From: Paenibacillus hemerocallicola
GTDB lineage: Bacteria; Bacillota; Bacilli; Paenibacillales; NBRC-103111
Length of the DNA: 64,000 bases
Reading direction: 5' to 3'
Assembly: GCF_006265175.1 (NCBI RefSeq)
Contig: NZ_VDCQ01000003.1
Coordinates: 2,059 to 66,058 of the forward strand
Shown here: piece after piece, positions 44,193-53,527 of the stretch
Layout of the letters: every line of letters begins with the position of its first letter
Numbering within the stretch: the first letter of the stretch is position 1
Notes under the pieces: model-generated
Told to the model about the DNA's origin: nothing
The model's database searches: none
The model's input: the letters and a program-made list of their open reading frames with translations, nothing else
Program-made: the position numbers and the translations under genes

Positions 44193-46214
44193 TTACTGTT
44201 GCAGCGCTTGCTGGAAAATGCGTTTGACCTTCTTCGTTACATAACCGCTGCCTCCCCGGCCTTTCACGTCCTCGACCATGATGGATAGCAGCAGCTCGGG
44301 ATCCGCCGAGTCGAACCCGACAAACCAACCGTTTTCCTTGCCGTTCTCCTCCTTGCTCTGCTTCAATTCCGCCGTTCCGGTCTTGCCCGCGATGGAGGCG
44401 CCCGGAATATAAGCGCCGTAACCGGCTCCGCCGGGAGTGCTGACCGCCCGGATCAGATCGTTGCGCAAGAGGGCAGCCGTTTCCGCCGTCATCGCCTGCC
44501 GCTTCCATATATTCGAATGGTTCGAGCCATCCTCGTCCGTCAATACGGGATATACGATATTGCCGTCATTGACGAGAGCCGAGAAGATGAGCGCCGCATG
44601 CAGCGACGTTATGATCACTTCCCCTTGCCCGTACCCGGAATCCGCCAGCTGAATATCGTTTTGGATGCCTTTGTTGGACAGCTGGGATTTCTTGAACGGA
44701 TACGGGATCGGCAGTTCCTCGCCTATGCCGAACTTGCCCGCTGCCTCGGCAAACGTCTTCGTACCGATTTTTAGCGCCGTTTGGGCGAAATAAATGTTGT
44801 CCGAGTGGACAAGCGCATCCATTAAACGGACAGGATTCGTATCGTGAACGCGTGTGATGTAATAGTTGCCCCATGAACGATCCAAGGTCCAAGCGAGTCC
44901 CGTTATCGGCCGGGCTTCGGCGGGATCGAGCGTTTTTGTATCCAAGCCGATAGCGGCCGTGACGATTTTGAAGGCCGACCCCGGCGAATAGCCTTTGGAG
45001 AAGCGATTCAGGAAAGGCTTCTGCGGGTCGTTGTTCCATTGATCGTATTGCTCGCGGGATATTCCGCGCACGAACGCATTAGGATCGTAAGACGGGCTGC
45101 TGGCCAATGCGGCAATTTCGCCGGTGAGGGGCCGGATGGCGGCCGCCGATCCCGCATCCTTCCCGAACTCGTCGTAGATGCTCCGCTGCAGTTCCGCGTC
45201 GATCGTCAGCTTGATCGTTTCTCCAGTCATTGCTTCCGTCCGGGCCAGGACCGCTTTCTCTTTGCCGTCCGCGCCGGTAATAGCAATACGTGCGCCGTCC
45301 TTGCCTCTCAATCGTTCTTCGCACAGCTGCTCCAAGCCTGCTTGGCCGATCCAGTCGCCGGCTTCATATTGCCCGTCCTTTCGTTTGGCCAGCTGCTCCG
45401 CGCTGATTTCCCCGATATAGCCGGTCAAGTGGGCAGCCGCCTCGGCGTAAGGATATACGCGGATCTTTTTCTTCTGGTAGTCCGTACCCGGGATTTCGAG
45501 ATAACGGTTCGCTTCCTCTTCCGGAACGAATGCAAGCGGGACGAAAACATCCGGCTTGACCCAGGAGGCGTTCAGCTTTTTGTCGATGTCGCCCTTGGCC
45601 ATTTTCAGCATGCCGGCCAGCTTCTCCTTGGACTGCTCCGCGGCATCGCCCAATTTTCCCGGAACGACCCCGATCTGGATGCCCGCTCCGTTAATGGCCA
45701 ATCCTTTGCCGCTGCTGTCCAATATTTCGCCGCGTTCTCCTTTGGTCGACTGCACACGGACTTTATCGCCTTCGCCCAACTGAGGGAAGAGGAGGGAAGG
45801 GTCCCATTCGACCTTCCATTCGGTTCGTTTGTCGACCTTCGTCTTGAGCAGCTTCATTCGATGGTCGAATCGGAGTGTCCCCGCTACCGTATCCATTTCG
45901 ACATGATAGTCTAATGCGATTTCGGCTTCGCTTTTACCGATTTCCTCGAGATCCCGATATGTATTCGTGACGGCAAGCTGCTTGGCCTCGATCCCGTCAT
46001 AAATGTTCCGGTACCGTTCGGCGAAAGTTTCCCGCGTGATCCTGGCTTGCGCTTCCGGAGTCAACCGGTCATACATGGCCTCCAAGTTTAGCTGCTGCCA
46101 ATCGGTCAAATATGCCTTGAACGCTTCCAGGGGCGGTTCTTCCTGTTTGTCGCACGCTGTCAGCGCCACGAATAGCAGCAGGACGGGCATGTGCCACTGC
46201 CGTTTTCTCATCAT
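44193..46214 (-). CDS. Penicillin-binding lipoprotein of the PBP2a/PBP3 (MecA-like) class
   Basis: This 673-aa class B transpeptidase has a lipobox LTAC (Cys 21), an NTF2-like MecA N-terminal domain (YLTDWQQLNLEAMYDRLTPE and the following 100 residues), a dimerisation domain, and a transpeptidase domain with SPGSAFKIV (SxxK near 413), SDN near 470 and KTGTAE near 610. It cross-links peptidoglycan outside the membrane. Relatives of this class include low-affinity, beta-lactam-tolerant enzymes, but resistance cannot be read from sequence. ATG 46214 follows GGAGGGTG, which rules out the upstream start at 46238. Confidence 0.92.
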   Translation of the reverse strand: MMRKRQWHMPVLLLFVALTACDKQEEPPLEAFKAYLTDWQQLNLEAMYDRLTPEAQARITRETFAERYRNIYDGIEAKQLAVTNTYRDLEEIGKSEAEIALDYHVEMDTVAGTLRFDHRMKLLKTKVDKRTEWKVEWDPSLLFPQLGEGDKVRVQSTKGERGEILDSSGKGLAINGAGIQIGVVPGKLGDAAEQSKEKLAGMLKMAKGDIDKKLNASWVKPDVFVPLAFVPEEEANRYLEIPGTDYQKKKIRVYPYAEAAAHLTGYIGEISAEQLAKRKDGQYEAGDWIGQAGLEQLCEERLRGKDGARIAITGADGKEKAVLARTEAMTGETIKLTIDAELQRSIYDEFGKDAGSAAAIRPLTGEIAALASSPSYDPNAFVRGISREQYDQWNNDPQKPFLNRFSKGYSPGSAFKIVTAAIGLDTKTLDPAEARPITGLAWTLDRSWGNYYITRVHDTNPVRLMDALVHSDNIYFAQTALKIGTKTFAEAAGKFGIGEELPIPYPFKKSQLSNKGIQNDIQLADSGYGQGEVIITSLHAALIFSALVNDGNIVYPVLTDEDGSNHSNIWKRQAMTAETAALLRNDLIRAVSTPGGAGYGAYIPGASIAGKTGTAELKQSKEENGKENGWFVGFDSADPELLLSIMVEDVKGRGGSGYVTKKVKRIFQQALQQ

Positions 46215-46322
46215 ATGCTCACCCTCCGGTACAATCATCGAGCAGAACCAAAACGTCTCGATGTAAAGTTTCTGCCCGATTCATCATAGTGCAGCGCCGG
46301 ACTCGGTTCAATAAACGATCGA

Positions 46323-46487
46323 TCATAATTGCCTGATAAAGAAATGATGGTTCCCCGGATCCTGCTGCGCGACGAAAGCGGTAGGGGACATGGAAGTCAT
46401 CTTCCTGAACATCCGGTAGAAGTAAGAAGTATCGTAAAACCCGAGATAGTCGGCAATTTCGGTAATCGTAAAATCGGTATTCAGCAA
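46323..46487 (-). pseudogene. C-terminal fragment of an AraC-family regulator
   Basis: The minus strand encodes the last helix-turn-helix of an AraC protein: LLNTDFTITEIADYLGFYD then SYFYRMFRKMTSMSPTAF. The cupin domain and first helix-turn-helix are missing. Homology stops at about 46487, exactly where a sulfatase fragment begins on the opposite strand. Confidence 0.75.
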
Positions 46488-46488
46488 A

Positions 46489-46839
46489 GGGGTCAGCCTC
46501 CGGCCCATTCTCGGCGGCGAAAGCCCGACAGGATGGCGCAAGTCGATGTATTACCGGTACTGGACGCATTTGTCGGAACATAAAGTATACGCCCATTACG
46601 GCCTTCGGACGGAGCAGTACAAGCTTATTTATTATTACGCGGATGCGCTCGGCACGTCGGGATCGGAGGACGAGCGGAAGGAGCCGGAATGGGAGCTGTT
46701 CGATCTGAAGAAAGATCCGTACGAAATGATCAATGTCTACGCGGATCCGGACTACTCACGCGTCGTCGCGGTTTTGGAGGAAGAGCTGTATCGTCTTCAG
46801 GAGGAAGTGAAGGATGAGAAGTACGAACGGGTCGGTTAA
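46489..46839 (+). pseudogene. C-terminal fragment of a sulfatase
   Basis: The plus strand encodes the C-terminal part of an arylsulfatase-family enzyme: GVSLRPILGGESPTGWRKSM, then YAHYGLRTEQYKLIYYY and EWELFDLKKDPYEMINVYAD, ending at a stop codon at 46839. The catalytic N-terminal two-thirds, including the formylglycine site, is missing. There is no start signal of its own, so it is a remnant. It abuts the AraC fragment head to head. Confidence 0.8.
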
Positions 46840-47254
46840 TAGTTGAAATCGAATCGGCCGAGAACGCCGAACAATAACGGATTGACAAAAAAAGGCGGGA
46901 AGCGGCAACAATATTTCAACAAGGGACTAGACAAATGAGTGCAAAACGAATATTATGTGCTTATGACAATTGCAGTATAATACTGCAATTTATTTTAATC
47001 ATAACTGTGCTTTTATGAGGCACATATAAAAACGATCCAATCCTGCAATATACGATGCAAGTGGCACGATCGGACAAACAGTCATGAATTACGCTCCACA
47101 GAGTCACCTGGATGATCATTCCTTGGGGGAGGTGCAGCTTATACGGGAATGAAGCCATACAAGATCGTGTGAACTCAACTGCATTCAAAACTGTGCACAT
47201 TTCCACATAGTAATTAGCCGTCTCAAGAACATAACGATAGGGAGAGAAACCATA
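46840..47254. other. Gene-free stretch before the azoreductase gene
   Basis: No reading frame here looks coding on either strand. The main feature is the strong palindrome at 46968. The remaining DNA is AT-rich and must contain the azoreductase promoter. Confidence 0.5.
46968..46990. promoter_or_regulatory. Perfect palindrome, possible operator
   Basis: AATTGCAGTAT (46968-46978) and ATACTGCAATT (46980-46990) are exact inverted copies around a single A. The centre contains TATAAT. It could be a repressor site over a promoter or a hairpin at the end of a lost gene; the T-run after it is poor. Confidence 0.5.
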
Positions 47255-47878
47255 ATGGCCAACGTGCTGTTCGTAAAAGCAAATGATCGTCCCGTAGAGC
47301 AAGCGGCAAGCGTCAAGATGTATGAAACCTTTCTGAACGCTTATAAAGAAACGCATCCTTCCGATGTCATTACGGAGCTCGATCTCTATAAAGAAGAGCT
47401 GCCTTATTACGGCAATAATGCCATTACAGGGAACTACAAGCTGAGCCAAGGCTATGACCTCACAGAGGAAGAGAAGAGTGCCGCAGCGGTCGCCACTCGG
47501 TATTTGGATCAGTTTCTTGCAGCCGACAAAATCGTTATCGCGTTTCCGCTCTGGAACTTCACCGCTCCCGCACCCTTGATCAACTATATGGCTTACATTA
47601 CCCAAGTAGGCAAGACGTTTAAATATACGGCGGAAGGTCCGGTAGGCCTTGTAGGGGACAAAAAAGTCGTTCTGCTGAACGCTCGGGGCGGCATATATTC
47701 CGTAGAGCCCATGTCGTCGATAGAATCAGCGGTAAAGCCGTTGAAGGCCACGCTCGGATTATTCGGCATTCAGCCGCTAGAAGTCATTATTGAAGGCCAT
47801 AATCAATTCAAGGATCGTTCGGAGGAAATCATTTCAGAAGGATTGAAGGAAACCGCCAAGTTAGCCGCCAGCTTCTAA
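47255..47878 (+). CDS. azoR: FMN-dependent NADH-azoreductase
   Basis: The 207-aa flavodoxin-like protein is an AzoR/AcpD-family quinone and azo reductase: MANVLFVKANDRPVEQAASV, the flavin-binding FPLWNFTAPAPLINYM, and KVVLLNARGGIYS. Such enzymes protect against quinones using NADH. GGGAGAG precedes the ATG. It is a single gene with its own terminator. In B. subtilis azoreductases are under YodB, an HxlR-family repressor; the HxlR gene at 4864 is far away, so any link is speculative. Confidence 0.92.
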   Translation: MANVLFVKANDRPVEQAASVKMYETFLNAYKETHPSDVITELDLYKEELPYYGNNAITGNYKLSQGYDLTEEEKSAAAVATRYLDQFLAADKIVIAFPLWNFTAPAPLINYMAYITQVGKTFKYTAEGPVGLVGDKKVVLLNARGGIYSVEPMSSIESAVKPLKATLGLFGIQPLEVIIEGHNQFKDRSEEIISEGLKETAKLAASF

Positions 47879-47896
47879 ACGAAATTATTTATTTCC

Positions 47897-47932
47897 GCAC
47901 CCGTCAAGGCCACCTTGACGGGTGCCCTTTTC
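47897..47932 (+). terminator. Rho-independent terminator after azoR
   Basis: GCACCCGTCAAGG and CCTTGACGGGTGC form a perfect 13-bp stem with a CCA loop, followed by CCTTTT. Confidence 0.85.
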
Positions 47933-48692
47933 GATCGCTGCTTCAAAATAATGGAATTCATTGCAATCGTTCGATGCTTAGCAAAAAGAGGAGATGATCG
48001 CAGTCGGATGAATGCTGCTACAGCCGTCGTCAAGCGTACAGGTGGGCATAAGATCAAGCCATCGGCGTCCGTCATCAGGTTGACGCCTTTCCGTCTGACC
48101 GGCAACAAACCGATGGCGATCAAGAGAAAGTTGGGGGAGAAAGCAGGGCCAATCACATGCGCAGAATAAACGCCACCTTCGGGTGGCGTTCGTTGTTTGC
48201 ATGGCTGTGTTGCGGGGGGCGAAGCAACAAGAATGGTAACCCGGAAAACAAACATAAGTTATGACATTAATATTTAATGGAATTAATTATTAAGGTACTA
48301 AAAAAGTGACCTTGAACAGCGAAAAGGCGGAAGAGAATCGCCTTGCAAACGAGGTTTTGAAGAAATCAGACAAATAACATCAATTTTTGGGTGAAAAGGA
48401 CGTCCAGATTCAAGGAAAATGGTGCTTGCATGTTCTATAATAGGGGCGTTTCCAAATGGAAGGGGAGCTATCGATGGCTTAAGGCTTCATAAAATCGGAG
48501 CAGGAGCAACGGGCGATGTCGCACGTTTCACCACCGTTCATACCGGATCGCAGTCCCGCTCGCCGATCTCGGAGAGATCGACGATGGTATCCGAAGCAAT
48601 GCGGTGACGTTTACCCGCTCAATCCGGGCGTGCTCCGAAGCGGGAGGGCCGGAGCGGTGAAGCTGTGCTGAGCCTATCAGGATGAGTTGATC
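47933..48692. other. Gene-free stretch with a second hairpin
   Basis: About 760 bases hold only short frames without homology or ribosome binding sites. A stem AACGCCACC (48169-48177) with GGTGGCGTT (48182-48190) looks like a terminator, so a lost gene may have preceded it. The part from 48500 to 48660 is G+C-rich and may be a decayed coding remnant that I cannot identify. Confidence 0.4.
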
Positions 48693-49532
48693 TCAGCTGT
48701 GCTTGCGGTAGCGCAGCGGTGAAAGTCCGGTCATTTTCTTGAAAATCCGATTAAAGTGGGCGATATGGTCGAACCCTACCTGCTCGGCGATCGTCTGCAC
48801 TTTATCCTTCGACTGCTTGAGCCGTTTCTCCGCTTCTCGGATGCGCACGACTTGTATATATTCGCGGAAGTGAAAGCCGGTCAGCTTCACAAATACGCGG
48901 CTGAGGTAAGACGGGCTGATGTAGAACGTTTTGGCTACCGACTCGAGGGTGATCGGCTCATGGTAATGGTCGTGTATGTGGGCGGCGATTTCGGATATTT
49001 TGTGATGCATAGGATGGTCGCCCGCTTTCGGAGCCTGCTGAAGCTTCTCCGCCCGCCGGATGCAGACGAGCAGCTCGAGCATCGAAGCGCGGACGCACGT
49101 TTCGAAATCCAACTGCCGTTCCTCGCACTCCGTCAATATTTGACCCAGCAGCCGTTCGATGCGCGTCTGCTCCTTGATGGAGAAACGAATGAGACCGGAA
49201 GGTCTGGAGGCCAGCAAGTCGGGTGTTCTCGTTTCAGTACCGAACAGGAATGCCGGAGAGAAATGGATCAGCATCCGTTCAAACTCGAGTACCTCCGAGC
49301 TGGCCGTCGAATGCAGGTCTCCCGGGTTGACGAAGACAAGATCCCCTTTCTGAACGAGATAGACGCTGCCGTTCATGAAGTAGACGCGCTCCCCGTTAAG
49401 CAAATAATAGAGCTCGTAGAAGTCGTGAACGTGCGGACGCGCCATTTTCGAGTAACCGGAACGCTTCATCCGCTGGACGGCGTATTCGTTATCGCCGATT
49501 TCGTACTTGGGGGGAGTATCCGTGTTCATCAT
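48693..49532 (-). CDS. AraC-family regulator with cupin domain
   Basis: This 279-aa regulator has an N-terminal cupin (ARPHVHDFYELYYLLNGERV, GDLVFVNPGDLHSTASS) and a C-terminal double helix-turn-helix (ITLESVAKTFYISPSYLSRV; VQTIAEQVGFDHIAHFNRIF, ending SPLRYRKHS). The ATG at 49532 lies seven bases after GGAG; a longer upstream frame lacks a ribosome binding site. It is divergent from the GH43 gene and is the likely activator of xyloside use. Confidence 0.9.
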   Translation of the reverse strand: MMNTDTPPKYEIGDNEYAVQRMKRSGYSKMARPHVHDFYELYYLLNGERVYFMNGSVYLVQKGDLVFVNPGDLHSTASSEVLEFERMLIHFSPAFLFGTETRTPDLLASRPSGLIRFSIKEQTRIERLLGQILTECEERQLDFETCVRASMLELLVCIRRAEKLQQAPKAGDHPMHHKISEIAAHIHDHYHEPITLESVAKTFYISPSYLSRVFVKLTGFHFREYIQVVRIREAEKRLKQSKDKVQTIAEQVGFDHIAHFNRIFKKMTGLSPLRYRKHS

Positions 49533-49677
49533 CGATCTACTCCTTTCGAAAAGACAAATTAAATCAATTTTTTCATGTATGGCTTCATGAATCAAGAGAA
49601 ACTTTACTTCAATGCCGATCCCATATACTTACAACGCAATAAAAGTCGTCGCTAAAAGAATAAGGAGGAGCCGTAGA

Positions 49678-51273
49678 ATGAGCATGAACGATCAAGCATA
49701 CCGCGAACAGCCGTGGGTGTCTGACCAACGGGACGGCACTTTTGTAAATCCGGTGCTGCACGCCGACTATTCCGATCCGGACGTTATCCGGGTCGGGGGA
49801 GATTTCTATATGACAGCCTCCAGCTTCGGGCATATCCCAGGACTGCCGATTTTGCACTCGAAAGACTTGATCAACTGGAAGCTGATCAATCACGCCATCC
49901 GAAACATGGAGCTGCCCGGCTATGACAAGCCGCAGCACGGAAACGGGGTATGGGCGCCGAGCATTCGTTACCACGCAGGCACGTATTGGATATTTTATGG
50001 AGACCCGGACATAGGGATCTTCATGACTACGGCCGAAGACCCGGCGGGAGAATGGTCGCCTCTGCATCTTGTGAAGGAAGGCAAAGGATTGATCGATACG
50101 TGCCCGTTCTGGGACGAAAACGGCAAAGCGTACCTCGTCCATGCTTACGCAAACAGCCGCTGCGGGATCAAGCACAAATTGCGCATATGCGGCATGTCTC
50201 CGGACGGGAAGCAGCTGCTGGACGAGGGGATCGTCGTCTATGACGGTATCGGCGATCATCCAACGTTGGAAGGTCCGAAAATGTACAAGCGCGGCGGATA
50301 CTATTACATTTTCGCTCCCGCAGGCGGCGTGTCGACGGGCTGGCAGACGGTTTTCCGCTCGAAGAGCGTGTTCGGACCCTATGAGGACAAGATCGTAATG
50401 CACCAGGGCGACTCTTCCGTCAATGGACCGCATCAAGGCGGATGGGTCGAGCTGGAGTCCGGGGAATCATGGTTTATGCATTTTCAGGATAGGGGAGCCT
50501 ATGGCCGGATCGTTCATCTTCAGCCCGTACGCTGGATGGATGATTGGCCGTTGATAGGAGAAGACAGCAACGGGGACGGAATCGGCGAACCGGTACTGCG
50601 CCGGAATAAGCCGAATGTCGGACGCGAACATCCGATCGAAACCCCGCCGGTTTCGGACGAGTTCGCAGGAGCTTCACTCGGATTGCAGTGGCAATGGCAG
50701 GCCAATCCGGATCCGGGCTGGTATCGGCTAGGCGCGAGGCCCAGCCACTTGCGGCTATATGCTGCGAAGGCTCCGCAAGATGCGGGGGGCCTATATACGG
50801 CGCCTCAACTTCTGATGCAGAAATTCCCCGCACCGGCCTTCGAAGCGACCGCGAAGCTTGACGTTGCCTCCTTGGCAGAGGGCGATCTCGCCGGACTCGC
50901 CGTATTCGGATACGCCTATGCTTATATGGGCCTCCGCCGTCTAGAGGCGGGGACCTTCGCAGCGGTCTTCGCCACAGGAGATAAGTCCGGTGAGACGGAG
51001 CGGTGGAGGAACATTTTGACTGCGGACGTGCAGACGATCTATTTACGCGTAACCGTAGAAGAAGGCGCCCGCTGTTCGTTCTCCTACAGTCCGGACGGTA
51101 CTTCGTTCCATTCGGATGAATTGCCTGATTTTACCGCGCAAAAAGGCCACTGGGTCGGCGCCAAAACGGGTTTATTCGCATTATGCTCAAATCCGGAGTC
51201 CGAAGTCGGCGGATACGTCGACGCGGATTGGTTCAGAGTGACGCCGATCCGCACAAAGGGAACGGCCACCTGA
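49678..51273 (+). CDS. Glycoside hydrolase family 43 (beta-xylosidase/arabinofuranosidase)
   Basis: The 531-aa protein has a five-bladed propeller with the GH43 triad in context: the general base Asp in ADYSDPDVIRV (near 30-35), the pKa-modulating Asp in GLIDTCPFWD, and the acid Glu in HPTLEGPKMYKRGG. A C-terminal beta-sandwich of about 200 residues follows (DEFAGASLGLQWQWQANPDP), as in XynB-type xylosidases. There is no signal peptide, so it cleaves imported oligosaccharides in the cytoplasm. GGAGG lies 9 bases before ATG 49678. It is divergent from the AraC gene. Confidence 0.93.
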   Translation: MSMNDQAYREQPWVSDQRDGTFVNPVLHADYSDPDVIRVGGDFYMTASSFGHIPGLPILHSKDLINWKLINHAIRNMELPGYDKPQHGNGVWAPSIRYHAGTYWIFYGDPDIGIFMTTAEDPAGEWSPLHLVKEGKGLIDTCPFWDENGKAYLVHAYANSRCGIKHKLRICGMSPDGKQLLDEGIVVYDGIGDHPTLEGPKMYKRGGYYYIFAPAGGVSTGWQTVFRSKSVFGPYEDKIVMHQGDSSVNGPHQGGWVELESGESWFMHFQDRGAYGRIVHLQPVRWMDDWPLIGEDSNGDGIGEPVLRRNKPNVGREHPIETPPVSDEFAGASLGLQWQWQANPDPGWYRLGARPSHLRLYAAKAPQDAGGLYTAPQLLMQKFPAPAFEATAKLDVASLAEGDLAGLAVFGYAYAYMGLRRLEAGTFAAVFATGDKSGETERWRNILTADVQTIYLRVTVEEGARCSFSYSPDGTSFHSDELPDFTAQKGHWVGAKTGLFALCSNPESEVGGYVDADWFRVTPIRTKGTAT

Positions 51274-51313
51274 GGCATGTGAGTCCGCAACATTTAAGGG
51301 TTAAAAAAGTAGG

Positions 51314-51363
51314 AAGAAAATGGACGGGATGTCTTTTGGTCAACAGTCCATTTTCTTTTTTTG
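51314..51363 (+). terminator. Rho-independent terminator after the GH43 gene
   Basis: AAGAAAATGGAC and GTCCATTTTCTT form a 12-bp stem around a 20-base loop, followed by a seven-base T-run. Confidence 0.8.
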
Positions 51364-51383
51364 CTCCGCATACGACCTCCGAA

Positions 51384-51661
51384 GGCCTATTGATGAAGCG
51401 GGTGCAACATGTTGCCGTAAATAGAGGAGCTGATTTCCGTTATTGTTCCGGATCTCGTTGCACTCCTGAATATAACGGCACTGGGTTCCGTTACTTCGAT
51501 CTTTCGGACCTCAAATGGGTAGTGAGCAGCGGAATAGTGGAGCGGTTATCCGTTAATTTTCTATCTACCTGATAATTTGGTCAATAAGATACGCCGGTTC
51601 CGCTATTTTATAGACTCACGGTCTCGCGAGCGCCGTCAAAGGCGGCAAGCCTTCACCGATC
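51384..51661 (+). repeat. Dispersed intergenic repeat, copy 2
   Basis: This copy shares its left edge (GGCCTATTGATGAAGCGGGT) and right edge (AAGCCTTCACCGATC, with one mismatch) with copy 3 at 61460, and the central CCGTTAT-rich blocks with both other copies. An apparent frame across it also appears in copy 3, but the similarity is at DNA level and indels break the frames, so it is treated as non-coding. The rest of the gap to 51917 is AT-rich and should contain the promoter of the next gene. Confidence 0.75.
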
Positions 51662-51917
51662 TTACGACACTTGTACTAGTATTTTTGTCAATTGATTGAT
51701 GAGGACAAATAAAATCAAGTTTATATCCATCTTGACATCGAATCGCAAAGATCATTGCATTTTCGTGCGATATAATGAAAGCGGTAACAAATTTTGCGAT
51801 TTGCTCTTGCCTATGGCAGAGCGACTTATCCATGACCATTTGTCCGAAGGTAAGCGATTTCCCCTTTCATCCGGAGTATCAGTGCGCAAATCGTGTTTTC
51901 TCAAAAAGGAGGGTTAC

Positions 51918-53237
51918 ATGTTGTCCAAAAAACGTTTATTCGCAGTAAGCGTATCGCTCGTTTTGCTGGGGACGGCGTGCAGCGGGACGAATGGGCAGTC
52001 CTCGCCGCAACCGGCGCAAACGAAAGCGGCTGGCAAGGAGCCGGTGGAGTTGGTGCTGTATTCGACAGCCGCAACCTCGGATGAAGAAGTCAAACAGAAG
52101 CTTTCGGACCCGATCGAGAAGAAGTTCCCGAACGTTAAAATCAAATATATCAAAAAAGGAAACGGCACGAATATTAACGAATTGATCGCAGCCGGCCAAA
52201 CGATCGATCTTTATTTTGAAAGCGTCAACTTTTTCAATACGGTAACGACTTATCAGCTTGCCTACGATATGACGGAGCTGATCAAAAAGCATGGAATCGA
52301 TTTAAGCGCCTTCGAAAATACGATGATCGATTATGCGAGGTCAATGTCGAATAACGGCATTTACGGCCTTCCCGTATGGACGGAAAACGTCATCTTGTTT
52401 TACAACAAAGATCTATTCGATAAATTCGGGGTCGCTTATCCGAAAAACGGGATGACATGGGACGAATTGACCGAGCTCGCGAGAAAGATGACCCGAAACG
52501 ATGGCGGCAAGCAATATATGGGCTTTGCGGCTTCTCCTTCGCATATGCTGCGGGCCAATCAATACGCGCTGACCATGCTCGACCCGAAGACGGATAAAGC
52601 TATTATCAATACCGAACCGAAATGGAAGCAGCTCTTTCAAACCTACTTCATGAATACATCGGACGACACGGGGTATCGCAACGTCATGACCTCCGTTCTG
52701 AAGAACAAGCTTCCCTATAAAGATCCTATCCTGAAAGACCAAAGCCTGGCGATGCTCGCCTATTTGTCCCAATTGGACTGGGCGGCTTCCGGCCCCGGTG
52801 GAATGAATTGGGATATCGCGGCTTTACCGACATTCAAGGAATTGCCGAACGTGGGTTCATCGGCTTATCCGTTCTACTGGGGCGTCACGGCACAAAGCAA
52901 ATATAAGGACGAAGGCGCGGAAGTGATCAAATTTTTGACAAGCAAGGAATACCAGACGAGCCAAGCCCGCAGCGGCACGATGACGACTCTGAGGGACGAT
53001 GCGGTCAAGAAGCAGCTGGCGCAGGACAGCAAGCACAAGGACAAGAACATCTCCGCCATCTTTTACAATCAATACGCGCCCATGCCCAAAAAGTCGGCGT
53101 TTGAAGGAGACGCTCAAAAAAGCTATGAAGATGCGGTTCACGAAGCCGCGCTTGGAAGCGCGGACATAAACACGCTATTCCGCAAAATCGAAGACGGGGC
53201 CAACAAAGCGGTGGACGAGGCCAAAGTGAAAAAATAG
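51918..53237 (+). CDS. Extracellular solute-binding lipoprotein, family 1 (orphan)
   Basis: The 439-aa lipoprotein has lipobox LGTACSG and a family-1 sugar-binding domain. It is a clear paralogue of the lipoprotein at 31047: KIKYIKKGNGTNINELIA against TLEYIKPGDGSQLEDLIL, and VILFYNKDLFDKFGVAYPK against VMLYNKDIFDKVGIPYPK. ATG 51918 follows AAAAAGGAGGG; the upstream part of the frame is spurious. No permease genes accompany it. The nearby xylosidase hints at an oligosaccharide ligand, but the two are separated by a terminator. Confidence 0.9.
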   Translation: MLSKKRLFAVSVSLVLLGTACSGTNGQSSPQPAQTKAAGKEPVELVLYSTAATSDEEVKQKLSDPIEKKFPNVKIKYIKKGNGTNINELIAAGQTIDLYFESVNFFNTVTTYQLAYDMTELIKKHGIDLSAFENTMIDYARSMSNNGIYGLPVWTENVILFYNKDLFDKFGVAYPKNGMTWDELTELARKMTRNDGGKQYMGFAASPSHMLRANQYALTMLDPKTDKAIINTEPKWKQLFQTYFMNTSDDTGYRNVMTSVLKNKLPYKDPILKDQSLAMLAYLSQLDWAASGPGGMNWDIAALPTFKELPNVGSSAYPFYWGVTAQSKYKDEGAEVIKFLTSKEYQTSQARSGTMTTLRDDAVKKQLAQDSKHKDKNISAIFYNQYAPMPKKSAFEGDAQKSYEDAVHEAALGSADINTLFRKIEDGANKAVDEAKVKK

Positions 53238-53325
53238 CGGACCGTACTCATTCGACCATACTTCTCAGATGGCGGAAATTCGCCGATTCGGGGCCGCTGC
53301 ATTCATAATGGAATAGGAGTCAACA

Positions 53326-53357
53326 GCCGAAAGAGAGATCTTTCGGCCGTTTTGTTT
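53326..53357 (+). terminator. Rho-independent terminator after the binding-protein gene
   Basis: GCCGAAAGA (53326-53334) pairs with TCTTTCGGC (53339-53347) and is followed by a T-rich tract. Confidence 0.8.
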
Positions 53358-53457
53358 TCGATTGATTCGGGGAATGGCAATCCGATGACGGGATGAACAA
53401 AATTTATGAGTAGATATTCCCAACTTTCAGGGGGTGTGGTATAAATAAAGCATACCA

Positions 53458-53475
53458 TTGAATCAAATGATTCAA
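53458..53475. promoter_or_regulatory. Perfect 18-bp palindrome, candidate RpiR operator
   Basis: TTGAATCAAATGATTCAA is its own exact inverted repeat around AA. It overlaps the position expected for the -35 region of a promoter whose -10 (TAATAT, 53491-53496) lies just downstream. It is 53 bases before the RpiR gene. Confidence 0.65.
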
Positions 53476-53527
53476 AAAATCAAAATGGTGTAATATAAAA
53501 ATCATAGTCGAGAAGGAGACCCATTCC

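Noticed and set aside
45039-45914. Plus-strand frame of 291 codons inside the PBP gene
   Set aside because: Antisense to a gene with all transpeptidase motifs; no homology and no ribosome binding site.
47915-48169. 84-codon frame after azoR
   Set aside because: It begins inside the azoR terminator, lacks a ribosome binding site and has no recognisable pattern.
51183-51572. Frames crossing repeat copies 2 and 3 that look like related peptides
   Set aside because: The similarity follows the DNA repeat, the frames are broken by indels between copies, and neither has a ribosome binding site.
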